15,630 nt of DNA. Origin: an uncultured Eubacteriales bacterium (GTDB taxonomy: Bacteria > Bacillota > Clostridia > Oscillospirales > CAG-272). The translations under genes and the position numbers were made by a program. Shown in pieces: positions 6,897 to 14,197 of this stretch. The stretch covers positions 1 to 15,630 of the forward strand of contig CATYXQ010000045.1 in NCBI GenBank assembly GCA_958414825.1, read 5' to 3'. Below the pieces are notes generated by a model. It was not told the origin of the DNA. It saw only the letters and a program-made list of their open reading frames with translations, and searched no databases. How positions within the stretch are numbered: the first letter of the stretch is position 1; each line of letters begins with the position of its first letter.

Positions 6897-7072
6897 CCTT
6901 TGCGCATAAGGCGGCATGAGTACGCGCTCCCTTTGGGGCGTCAGCGCGCGCGTGCCGTCAAAGGCGTGCGGGTATGCGCCCCCGAAGGGGCGCCAATATG
7001 TGAACGCCTCATCGCGAGGCGCCGATTCAAGGGGCGAGCGCGCCTGATTGCCCGGAAACCAGGGGCTTCGCC
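6897..7072. repeat. GC-rich, hairpin-dense intergenic element of unknown type
   Basis: This non-coding stretch contains a perfect GCGCCCC/GGGGCGC hairpin with CGAA loop (6976-6993) and a CGCCTC/GAGGCG hairpin (about 7005-7021). An outer pairing is possible between CGCGCTCCC-like bases near 6923-6932 and GGGGCGAGCGCG near 7031-7042, with related GGGGCG blocks repeated three times. The minus strand happens to be open through it, but has no start signal. The pattern resembles REP/MITE-like intergenic repeats; genomic copy number is unknown. Confidence 0.4.
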
Positions 7073-7120
7073 AGTATAAAATGCCCGGTCGGACTGTAGT
7101 TCGACCGGGCATTTTATACT
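7073..7120. terminator. Very long hairpin, bidirectional terminator between convergent genes
   Basis: A perfect 19-bp inverted repeat (7073-7091 with 7102-7120) extends to about 22 bp with one G:U pair, loop TGTA. The GC core GCCCGGTCG is flanked by AAAAT/ATTTTAT, giving U-rich exits in both directions. It lies between the GH43 stop (6884) and the ilvE stop (7146, minus strand), 25 nt from the latter. Confidence 0.8.
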
Positions 7121-7145
7121 CTTTATTCGTATGAAAAGTCTGTGT

Positions 7146-8216
7146 TTAGTCTACGACAACGCTCCAACCGTCGGGGCCTGCGATTTCGCCCTTTTGGATC
7201 CCGGTCAGCGTGTCGTACAGCTTCTGCGAGACCGAGCCGATTTCACCGCCGTTGATGACCATTTTCATTTCGCCGTCGTACAACTCGCCGACCGGAGAAA
7301 TGACCGCCGCGGTGCCCGTGCCGAATACTTCTTTCAGCTTTCCGGCTTTGTGCGCTTCAATGACCTCGTCGATGGAGATCTTGCGCTCGTTTACGGTATA
7401 GCCCATCTTGCGTAAAAGCTCAATGGAGGAAGCGCGGGTAACGCCGGGCAGAATGTTTCCGTCTTCAAGCGAGGGGGTGGCAACTTCGTCGCCGATAACG
7501 AAGAACACGTTCATTGCCCCAACTTCGTCTATGTATTTGCGCTCTACGCCGTCCAGCCAGAGCACCTGAGAGTAACCCATTTTTTCCGCTTTCTGCTGAC
7601 CTTTCAGCGAGATGGCGTAATTGCCGCCGATTTTGGATGCGCCGGTACCGCCGCGAACAGCGCGCACATAGTCGCGCTCCACAAAAATTTTGACGGGTGC
7701 AAGACCGTTTTGATAGTAAGAGCCGACCGGGGAAAGAATAATTAAGAACATGTATTCGGTCGAGGGATGCACGCCGAGCTGAGGCTGGGTGGCGATGATG
7801 AACGGACGGATATAGAGCGCCGTTCCCTCTTTTTCCGGAATCCAGTCGCTGTCGGTTTTTACAATGGCTTTCAGCGCCTCCAGCACATCCTCATTCGGAA
7901 TTTGCGGAATACAGAGACGGTCGTTTGTGTTGGCCATGCGCTCGATATTTTTCTGCGGGCGGAAGAGCAGTACGCGTCCGTCTTTGGCACGGTAGGCTTT
8001 CAGCCCCTCAAACATTTCCTGCGCGTAATGGAACACCATCGCGGCCGGAGACAGAGAGAGATTGGCAAACGGGACGATGCGCGCGTCATGCCAGCCCTGA
8101 CCCTCGGTGTAATCCATGACAAACATGTGGTCGGTGTAATATTTTCCGAAGCCGAGCTTGTCCGGATCCGGCTTTGCCTTTTTCTCCTTGGTAAGCTCGT
8201 ATTTGATGTTAAGCAC
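7146..8216 (-). CDS. ilvE: Branched-chain amino acid aminotransferase
   Basis: A 356-residue fold-type IV PLP enzyme that transfers amino groups between glutamate and the 2-oxo acids of valine, leucine and isoleucine, the last step of their synthesis and the first of their breakdown. Length and sequence match the ~355-residue BCAT form: QEMFEGLKAYR (66-76), NIERMANTNDRL (90-101), catalytic Lys195 in TGASKIGGNYA, then QVLWLDGVERKYIDEVGAMN and GTGTAAVISPVG near the C-terminus. The start is GTG at 8214-8216 with TGGAGGGA 6 nt upstream, matching the usual N-terminus (LNIKYEL). An ATG 57 nt further upstream exists but has no comparable site. It has its own promoter and terminator and appears monocistronic; no T-box or attenuator was seen in the short leader. 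Confidence 0.95.
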   Translation of the reverse strand: MLNIKYELTKEKKAKPDPDKLGFGKYYTDHMFVMDYTEGQGWHDARIVPFANLSLSPAAMVFHYAQEMFEGLKAYRAKDGRVLLFRPQKNIERMANTNDRLCIPQIPNEDVLEALKAIVKTDSDWIPEKEGTALYIRPFIIATQPQLGVHPSTEYMFLIILSPVGSYYQNGLAPVKIFVERDYVRAVRGGTGASKIGGNYAISLKGQQKAEKMGYSQVLWLDGVERKYIDEVGAMNVFFVIGDEVATPSLEDGNILPGVTRASSIELLRKMGYTVNERKISIDEVIEAHKAGKLKEVFGTGTAAVISPVGELYDGEMKMVINGGEIGSVSQKLYDTLTGIQKGEIAGPDGWSVVVD

Positions 8217-8222
8217 AGTAAA

Positions 8223-8230
8223 TCCCTCCA
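8223..8230 (-). promoter_or_regulatory. Ribosome binding site fixing the GTG start of ilvE
   Basis: Minus-strand TGGAGGGA lies 6 nt before GTG CTT AAC. It decides against the upstream in-frame ATG and the much longer open frame that reaches 8540 across both divergent promoters. Confidence 0.8.
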
Positions 8231-8256
8231 GTGTGTAAAGTTCAGATTTATATCCC

Positions 8257-8285
8257 ATTTTACACGACTTTTGCCTGCTTTGCAA
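8257..8285 (-). promoter_or_regulatory. Promoter of ilvE
   Basis: Minus strand: -35 TTGCAA (8280-8285), 17-nt spacer, -10 TAAAAT (8257-8262). Predicted start near 8250, giving a leader of about 34 nt, too short for a T-box. Confidence 0.65.
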
Positions 8286-8332
8286 TAGCAAACGAAAAAT
8301 TTTTAGCCTATGGCAAAAATACGCCCGCCTAC

Positions 8333-8361
8333 TTGTTTTTTTTGTATGCGGATGGTACAAT
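8333..8361 (+). promoter_or_regulatory. Promoter of the rluA-like gene and possibly the genes after it
   Basis: Plus strand: -35 TTGTTT (8333-8338), 17-nt spacer ending in TGG (extended -10), -10 TACAAT (8356-8361). It diverges from the ilvE promoter, with about 47 nt between the two -35 boxes. Confidence 0.7.
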
Positions 8362-8442
8362 ATAGTAAATTGTAGGATTCGGCGGAATGCAGTGTGAAAA
8401 AAGCTTTCGCTGCATATGAAACGCGGGTGATGCCGCGGCTTT

Positions 8443-8447
8443 GGGAG
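8443..8447 (+). promoter_or_regulatory. Ribosome binding site favouring the TTG start of the rluA-like gene
   Basis: GGGAG lies 6 nt before TTG AGC GAA at 8454. Alternative in-frame starts are GTG 8394 (only a weak GGA upstream) and ATG 8430 (no clear site). Confidence 0.5.
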
Positions 8448-8453
8448 TTGTAT

Positions 8454-9365
8454 TTGAGCGAATTTTGTTTTGACGCCGACTCGCGGCAGGCGGGCGTGCG
8501 TCTGCGCGATTTTTTGCGAAGAGAGGCGGGCATATCGCACGGCCTTTTGACCGAACTGAAGCGCACGGGCGGCATTTTTGTAAACGGCGCGCCGGTCACT
8601 GTCCGCTATCTGCTTTGCGCGGGCGACCGGGTTGCGCTTCGCCTTGACGAGACGGCGGCGGATGCGCTGATTGCCGCGCCGGGCGGGGGCGAGATTTTAT
8701 TTGAGGATGCGTATGTGATGGCGGTCAACAAGCCGCCGAATATGCCGACGCACCCATCCCGCGGGCATTTTGCCGATACGCTGGCAAACCGGGTCGCCTG
8801 GTTGATGGCCGAGCGGGGAGCGTCTTTCGTTTTCCGCGCTGTGAACCGGCTGGACAGAGATACAAGCGGCGTTGTGCTGATTGCAAAAAATCGTTTCGCG
8901 GCGGATCGCTTTTCGCCAGCGCGGCTTGCGGGCGGCTATGAAAAAACCTATATTGCGATTTGTCAAAACCATATGCCGCGCGGGTCGCAGACGGTACAGA
9001 GCTATATCCGGCGCGAAAGTCCGGATTCGATCCGGCGCGTTTCGTGTCCGGGGGGCGCTGCCAGCGAGTTTGCCTGCACCCGGTATGAGGCGGTTGCCGA
9101 TGTTGGCGGCTGTTCTGTTGTGCGCTGTTTTCCGGTGACCGGGCGCACGCATCAAATTCGCGTGCATTTGTCCTCGCTCGGGTATCCGATTGTGGGGGAT
9201 ACGCTGTACGGCGGCGGGGACGCGATGCAAAGACAGGCGCTGCATGCGCTTCGTCTGCGCTTTATCCATCCGTTTTCTGGCTCTATGGTGCAGATTTCGG
9301 CGCCGCTTCCGCGCGATATGGCGGATTTTATCAAAAAGGAAAGGGAAAGAGATACCCGTGAATAA
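8454..9365 (+). CDS. RluA-family RNA pseudouridine synthase
   Basis: A 303-residue enzyme that isomerises specific uridines in rRNA or tRNA. An S4-like RNA-binding region occupies about residues 10-65 (VRLRDFLRREAGIS, then GGIFVNGAPV). The catalytic domain has NKPPNMPTHPS and the signature NRLDRDTSGVVLIAKN, with nucleophile Asp134; the more usual His before RLD is Asn, a variant common in clostridial members. The C-terminal GRTHQIRVHLSSLGYPIVGD motif is intact. The start is uncertain: TTG 8454 is preferred for its GGGAG site and because it gives the typical short N-terminus before the S4 region, but GTG 8394 is in frame. The target uridine cannot be assigned. The stop overlaps the next gene's GTG by 8 nt. 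Confidence 0.88.
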   Translation: MSEFCFDADSRQAGVRLRDFLRREAGISHGLLTELKRTGGIFVNGAPVTVRYLLCAGDRVALRLDETAADALIAAPGGGEILFEDAYVMAVNKPPNMPTHPSRGHFADTLANRVAWLMAERGASFVFRAVNRLDRDTSGVVLIAKNRFAADRFSPARLAGGYEKTYIAICQNHMPRGSQTVQSYIRRESPDSIRRVSCPGGAASEFACTRYEAVADVGGCSVVRCFPVTGRTHQIRVHLSSLGYPIVGDTLYGGGDAMQRQALHALRLRFIHPFSGSMVQISAPLPRDMADFIKKERERDTRE

Positions 9366-10464
9366 GGTAAAACGCTTTATTTCAAAAAATGTTCCGTGCT
9401 TTGCGCTCGTTTTATATACGCTTTTTTTGATTGCGGTCGCGGTGAAGATTGCCGCATCGTGCTCTGTCGGCTTTGCCGATTTCTTTAATCGCTATATTTC
9501 CTCGGTATTTCGGGCGATTTGCGGGCATATCACTTCGATTTTCCCGTTTTCGCTGGCCGAAACCGTGATAATTTGCGCTTTGCCGGTCGGGGTTTGGTTC
9601 GTTTTATACTATGTGCGTGTGTTGGCTGAAAACGGCAAAACTGCACGGGTTTTTGCCGGTCTTATCGCCCTTGTAACTTTCTTTTATTCTTCCTTTGTTT
9701 TGAATTATGCCACCGGCTATGACGGCGCGCCGCTGGAAGAAAAAATGAACATTGAGGCGGAGACGCCTACGGCTGAAGATTTGTACAACGCCTGCGCTTA
9801 TACGCTCGCGCAGGCCAATGCGCTTGAATCTAAGGTTTCGTTTGATTCGACAGGAGCCTCCCGTATGCCGTATGATTTTTCGGAAATGGTGAAAAAACTG
9901 AACGAGGCGTACGATACGCTGTATGCGGAATATGCGTTTCTTTCCCCGCTGCACACAACGGTAAAACAGATCGCGCTCAGTCGGCCGCTGACCTATACGC
10001 ATATGTCCGGATTTTATACGTTTTGGTCGGGCGAGGCCAATGTCAACGTCAATTATCCGGATTTTATCATTGTGTATACCACCGCGCACGAGATGGCGCA
10101 CCAGCGCGGGATTGCGCCTGAGGATGAGGCCAATTTCATCGCGTTTCTGGCCTGCGCCGCGTCGGACGATCCGTATATTCAATACTGCGGCTATGCGAAT
10201 TTGTTTGAATATCTCGGCGGCGCGCTGATTTCGGCGGACGCCGAGCTTTACCGCAGCCAAATCGCGCCGTTTGTCGGGCGCGGGCTTGCCGGGGAATATA
10301 TCGCGTATTCCGAGATGTTTGAGCCGTATGCGGACAACGCTGCGGCCGACGTGTCGGACGCGGTCAACAATGCCTATCTTGTGTCGCAGGGACAGTCCGA
10401 GGGGACGAAGAGCTACGGGCTGGTCGTCGATCTTGCGACGGCTTATTTGAAAACGCAGTACTGA
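9358..10464 (+). CDS. DUF3810-family membrane protein with HEMAH metallopeptidase-like motif
   Basis: A 368-residue protein. Three N-terminal membrane segments are predicted at about 13-34, 65-88 and 97-117, followed by a soluble domain. That domain carries H244-E-M-A-H248 followed by QRGIAPEDEANF, in which Glu257 is a candidate third zinc ligand, the pattern of DUF3810 (PF12725-like) proteins with a gluzincin-like motif. Substrates for this family are not established. The GTG start at 9358 overlaps the pseudouridine synthase stop by 8 nt; the purine-rich AAGGAAAGGG upstream can serve as ribosome site at a slightly long spacing. ATG 9190 in the same frame lies inside the previous gene and is rejected. 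The next gene starts 95 nt downstream with no terminator between, so it may be read on into the wal cluster. Confidence 0.82.
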   Translation: MNKVKRFISKNVPCFALVLYTLFLIAVAVKIAASCSVGFADFFNRYISSVFRAICGHITSIFPFSLAETVIICALPVGVWFVLYYVRVLAENGKTARVFAGLIALVTFFYSSFVLNYATGYDGAPLEEKMNIEAETPTAEDLYNACAYTLAQANALESKVSFDSTGASRMPYDFSEMVKKLNEAYDTLYAEYAFLSPLHTTVKQIALSRPLTYTHMSGFYTFWSGEANVNVNYPDFIIVYTTAHEMAHQRGIAPEDEANFIAFLACAASDDPYIQYCGYANLFEYLGGALISADAELYRSQIAPFVGRGLAGEYIAYSEMFEPYADNAAADVSDAVNNAYLVSQGQSEGTKSYGLVVDLATAYLKTQY

Positions 10465-10559
10465 TGCGTTCGCCTGTACATTGACTTTTTCATCTATTTT
10501 TCGCTCTGCGGAATGTGCGGCGGCGTGCGCGGCAATACTTTGGTTTTAGGAGGCGGCAT

Positions 10560-11645
10560 ATGAAAAAAAGAAGTCTTGCGCTTTTGCTTGCGTTTTTTCT
10601 TGCACTGTCGCTTTTGCCGGGGCTTGATGCGGCTGACAGCCATATTTCCCTGTTTATCGGAGACGGCATATGGGAGGGAGACGCGCGCGCGCCGTTTATT
10701 GAGAGCGACGGACTGCGTTTGATTCCCGTCTCCGCGCTCGGCGCGCTGCCCGGCATGGAGATCACAGTCTCCGAGCGGCTGGGTTCGGTGCTCATTGAGC
10801 GCGGGGAGATCTATCTTTCGCTCAATTTGGAATCGGGAACTGCTCTGAAATCGGACGGCAGCATATCCGAGCATCCGATATACCGCTATGGCGGGGAACT
10901 GTATATTTTGCCGGATCAGGTGTGCGACGTATTTGGGCTTACATTTGAAACCGCCTATGCGGCCGACGGATTTTTGTCGGCGAGACTGAGCGATGGCACG
11001 GAACTGCTCAGTTTTGAGGAATTGCTTTCCGTGTATTCAGGCATTTCGGAGGGCGCTGAAAGCGTTTTACTGTCGGTTCCGAATGGACGGACGGCTTCGG
11101 GCGTATTTATGCATCCCGTGCTTTTGATGCCCACGGCGGGCAGCGTCGGCGCGCTCTGCGAGGCGCTTGGCGCGCATCGGGCGACTTTTGCGCTGGCGCC
11201 CGGCGATGTGGAAAAATATGCGTCGGTATTGCCGACAATTTATGCAGCCGGGCATACGGTCGCCTGGTATATGGATTCGGCCTATGTTTTGGGTGAGCGG
11301 CCGCTGAAAACGTTTATCGACGAGATGGCGCAGGCCAACACCTATCTGTTTGCACTGCTCGGAAAGACCGCGCGCGTATACGTTTCGATTGAGCTTTACT
11401 CCGCCGTGCCGGAAATCGACGGCTATTATAAAAAATCCTGCCGTATGAATCTGATCGCCGAGGATTTGGAGAATGAACGGGTGGTCAATATGACGCTTTA
11501 TGATTCTCCGATGTACGGGATCTATAATTTTTCGCTGAGCGGCGACCATGACAGCCGTCGGCTTTACGCGGATTTTTTCCGAAAATTTGACGCATATACC
11601 ACGCTTGTGTCCATGCCGCTGTCTGAAGCGGCGTCGGGGCAGTGA
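10560..11645 (+). CDS. Secreted protein: Cu-amine-oxidase-N-like region plus degenerate NodB (polysaccharide deacetylase) domain
   Basis: A 361-residue protein; ATG 10560 with a perfect AGGAGG 6 nt upstream. A signal peptide spans residues 1-24 (MKKRS, hydrophobic core, likely cut after LDA). Residues about 45-130 resemble the copper amine oxidase N-terminal-like domain of secreted clostridial proteins (APFIESDGLRLIPVSAL, LYILPDQV). Residues about 160-350 follow the polysaccharide deacetylase pattern: RATFALAPGDVEKYASVLPT, then an AAGHTVAWYMDSAY segment. There Tyr237 and Ala241 stand where the HxxxH zinc ligands should be, the DDG catalytic motif is absent, and the RFPGGS-like motif is replaced by VYVSIELYS. 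The fold seems kept without its metal site. It lies 17 nt before walR, so it is likely co-transcribed and may have a binding or regulatory role at the cell wall (inference). Confidence 0.72.
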   Translation: MKKRSLALLLAFFLALSLLPGLDAADSHISLFIGDGIWEGDARAPFIESDGLRLIPVSALGALPGMEITVSERLGSVLIERGEIYLSLNLESGTALKSDGSISEHPIYRYGGELYILPDQVCDVFGLTFETAYAADGFLSARLSDGTELLSFEELLSVYSGISEGAESVLLSVPNGRTASGVFMHPVLLMPTAGSVGALCEALGAHRATFALAPGDVEKYASVLPTIYAAGHTVAWYMDSAYVLGERPLKTFIDEMAQANTYLFALLGKTARVYVSIELYSAVPEIDGYYKKSCRMNLIAEDLENERVVNMTLYDSPMYGIYNFSLSGDHDSRRLYADFFRKFDAYTTLVSMPLSEAASGQ

Positions 11646-11662
11646 TAGTATCGGGAGGGCTT

Positions 11663-12367
11663 ATGGAAAAACAAAAACGAAAGATTTTGATCGTCGAAGA
11701 CGAAAAAAACATCGCGCTGCTGCTGTCGTTCAATCTGAATAAGGCGGGTTTTGAAACCGAGTGTGCATATGACGGCGAGGAGGGGCTTCGCCGCGCGCTG
11801 CTTGGACAGTACGACATTGTTCTGCTGGATATTATGCTGCCGAAGCTCGACGGATTTAAGGTTCTCGAGGGGGTGCGGACGCGCAGCGACGTCCCTGTTA
11901 TTATGGTGACGGCGCGGGATGATGAAAAGGACAAGATCGCGGGACTTGAAAACGGCGCGGACGATTATATCACAAAGCCTTTCTCGGTGAACGAGGTCAT
12001 CGCGCGCATTCGGGCGAATATCCGCCGCCATAAGGACGAGGTAATCAGCGCCGACGCGGACGGCAGCGGCGTACTCAGCGTACGCAATTTGTCGGTTGAC
12101 CGCAATCGGTATGTCGCACGCAAGGGCGACCGGGAGCTTGAGCTTTCCAAAAAGGAATACGATCTTCTGCTCTTTTTGATGCAGAATATCGGCAAGCCCT
12201 TTTCGCGCGAGGAATTGCTCGGAAAGGTGTGGGGCTACGGCGATTATATCGGGGATGTAAACACGGTGGACGTCACCGTTTCCCGCCTTCGCAAAAAGCT
12301 GGAAGATGACCCCTCGGCGCCTGATTATTTGCTGACCAAGCGCGGCGTGGGTTATTACATCCAATAG
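11663..12367 (+). CDS. walR: WalR-like response regulator (OmpR/PhoB family)
   Basis: A 234-residue two-domain regulator; ATG 11663 with GGGAGGG 5 nt upstream. The receiver domain (1-120) has acidic pocket Glu12/Asp13, phospho-acceptor Asp56 in VLLDIMLP, Thr83 and Lys105 in ITKPF. The winged-helix DNA-binding domain (about 135-233) has LSKKEYDLLLFLMQN, VWGYGDYIGDVNTVDVTVSR and a C-terminal KRGVGYYI. The receiver start (ILIVEDEKNIALLLSFNL) and the GDV.TVDVTV..LR segment closely follow WalR/YycF, and the genes after it (WalK-like, YycH-like, YycI-like) support the name. WalR controls autolysins and other peptidoglycan genes. The kinase gene follows 7 nt downstream. A general PhoP/PhoB-type regulator is the alternative. 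Confidence 0.88.
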   Translation: MEKQKRKILIVEDEKNIALLLSFNLNKAGFETECAYDGEEGLRRALLGQYDIVLLDIMLPKLDGFKVLEGVRTRSDVPVIMVTARDDEKDKIAGLENGADDYITKPFSVNEVIARIRANIRRHKDEVISADADGSGVLSVRNLSVDRNRYVARKGDRELELSKKEYDLLLFLMQNIGKPFSREELLGKVWGYGDYIGDVNTVDVTVSRLRKKLEDDPSAPDYLLTKRGVGYYIQ

Positions 12368-12374
12368 GTGCGGT

Positions 12375-14159
12375 ATGTACAGAGGACTGTATTTTAAAAT
12401 CATTTTGATCCTCGTTCTGTTTATTCTGATCGTCATGAGCGTTGTGGGCGCCGTTCTGGTTTCCAGCGTATTGAATTACTATAACAATGAATTTTCCGAG
12501 CGTATGGAAGAAAATTTCGGCACGGACACGCAGCTGTATATCTATTTAAAAAATGCGATTGACGACGCCGAGGGAGACGAGTATTCCGTACAGCAGAAAA
12601 CGATTCTGACCTCGTACAGTTCGCGTCTCGGCATTGACGACTACCGGAATTTTTATATTCTGGATCATGAGGGGCGCTTTTTGGCCGGAAGCGATTCCGC
12701 CGGCGGAAATAGTCTTGCCATGACGCCAAATCTTTTGACCGCGCTTTCCGGCAGTGTCGGAAATGCGCGCGGCCAGGGATCGGAGTATGCCGATTATGCC
12801 GTTCCGGTGCAGGGCGAGGATACCTCCTGCATCATTTACATCAAGGATACGCAGGCCGAGCTTCAGGAGGTCAACTGGATGCTCTTCGCCATCATTTTGC
12901 AGGCGCTTTTTGTCGGTTTGATTATCGCGATGACGCTTTCCTTTTTCTTAGCGCGCGCGATCTCGCTTCCGCTTGCAAGACTGACGGAGGGCGTACAGCG
13001 CGTCGCGGAGGGCGATTTCCGAGAAAAGATCAGCATACATTCCAATGATGAAATCGGCGTGCTGACCGAAAATTTCAATCGGATGAGCAGTATGATCGAA
13101 GAGAACTTGGACGAGATCAACGGCGAGCGCGAAAAGCTGGAAACGGTACTCTCCTGTCTGCGGGATGCGGTTGTGACGTTCGGCGAGGACGGCAAACTGC
13201 TGCAAATTAACGCTGCGGCCGAAAAGCTGTTTGCCGACGTAGATCGCGGAAGTCTGTCGCTCGACTACATTTTCAGTCTTATGCGGTATGACAAGGGCAA
13301 GATTGATTTGGATCTTGAGGACAGCGGAGGCGTTCCTGCCGTTGAATATAAGGACTGCGTGTATGAATTGTATTTCGGAAATATACGCTACCGCGATACC
13401 GCGAGGATGCGCGAGGGCGTGATTCTGGTCATTCACGATGTGACGCAGACCTTTGCGCTGGATCGGAGCCGCAGGGAATTCGTGGCGAACGCCTCGCATG
13501 AATTGCGCACGCCGCTGACGACGATCCGTATGGTCATTGAGGCTCTGGAAGCGGATGAAAGCGTGACCGCAAACGAGACCAACCGCAGTTTTCTTTCCAT
13601 GGCGGAGACCGAAAGCACGCGCATGGAAATGCTGATTAAGAACTTACTGACGCTTTCCCAGCTTGACAGCCGGACTATGCAGTTCAATGCGCGGCCGTTC
13701 AATATTACCGAGTCTTTGGAATATATCGCCAATACACTCGCGGTCAATGCGTCCGCCAAGGGGCATACGCTTACGTTTGAGGGAACGCATACGCCGCTGA
13801 CGATTTGCGGAGACAAGATCCGCATCGAGCAGATTATTATCAACATCACGTCCAATGCGATTAAATATACGCCGGACGGCGGAGAAATACGCCTGAGTCT
13901 TGCCGATCGGGGAAACGCCGTGGACATTGCGATCCGCGATAACGGCGTCGGTATCCCGAAAGAGGATCTTCCGCATCTGTTTGAACGCTTTTATCGGGTG
14001 GAAAAGGCGCGCAGCAGCGATAAGGGCGGGACAGGCCTCGGCCTTGCCATCGCTCGGGAATTTGCAAAGGCGCACGGCGGATCGATTTCGGTGGAAAGCG
14101 AGGTTTCGGTTGGCACGACATTTACCGTAACGCTTCCGAAAGAGGGAAAAATTTCATAA
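12375..14159 (+). CDS. walK: WalK-like sensor histidine kinase
   Basis: A 594-residue membrane kinase with the full WalK layout. TM1 is about 8-32, an extracellular sensor loop about 33-167, and TM2 about 168-192. HAMP is about 193-246 and a PAS domain about 257-360 (ETVLSCLRDAVVTFGEDGKL). The dimerisation domain carries phospho-acceptor His375 in FVANASHELRTPLTTIR. The ATPase domain has N-box Asn490/Asn494, G1 DNGVGIP (522-528), F-box LFERFYR and G2 GGTGLGLAIA near 550. Length and the FVANxSHELRTPLTT motif match WalK/VicK. It senses cell-wall state and phosphorylates the adjacent WalR-like regulator. The ATG has an AGGTG site overlapping the walR stop, so coupling is likely. PhoR-type kinases share the same layout; the YycH/YycI-like genes after it favour WalK. 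Confidence 0.88.
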   Translation: MYRGLYFKIILILVLFILIVMSVVGAVLVSSVLNYYNNEFSERMEENFGTDTQLYIYLKNAIDDAEGDEYSVQQKTILTSYSSRLGIDDYRNFYILDHEGRFLAGSDSAGGNSLAMTPNLLTALSGSVGNARGQGSEYADYAVPVQGEDTSCIIYIKDTQAELQEVNWMLFAIILQALFVGLIIAMTLSFFLARAISLPLARLTEGVQRVAEGDFREKISIHSNDEIGVLTENFNRMSSMIEENLDEINGEREKLETVLSCLRDAVVTFGEDGKLLQINAAAEKLFADVDRGSLSLDYIFSLMRYDKGKIDLDLEDSGGVPAVEYKDCVYELYFGNIRYRDTARMREGVILVIHDVTQTFALDRSRREFVANASHELRTPLTTIRMVIEALEADESVTANETNRSFLSMAETESTRMEMLIKNLLTLSQLDSRTMQFNARPFNITESLEYIANTLAVNASAKGHTLTFEGTHTPLTICGDKIRIEQIIINITSNAIKYTPDGGEIRLSLADRGNAVDIAIRDNGVGIPKEDLPHLFERFYRVEKARSSDKGGTGLGLAIAREFAKAHGGSISVESEVSVGTTFTVTLPKEGKIS

Positions 14160-14197
14160 AAAACGTCTGGCTTTTTGCATCATAACGGAGGAAAAAG

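Noticed and set aside
6666..7112. 148-codon minus-strand frame through the structured intergenic element
   Set aside because: It begins inside the long hairpin, lacks a ribosome site and continues antisense into GH43.
8217..8300. T-box or leucine attenuator upstream of ilvE
   Set aside because: The predicted leader is only about 34 nt, with no specifier hairpin or terminator.
8217..8540. Extension of ilvE to a far upstream ATG
   Set aside because: It would cross both divergent promoters; the GTG at 8216 has a strong ribosome site and matches the usual BCAT length.
8841..8888. NRLD instead of HRLD in the pseudouridine synthase as a sign of inactivity
   Set aside because: The catalytic Asp is intact and the Asn variant is common in clostridial RluA-type proteins.
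11564..12436. 290-codon minus-strand frame
   Set aside because: Antisense shadow of the walR gene, which has complete receiver and winged-helix motifs on the other strand.
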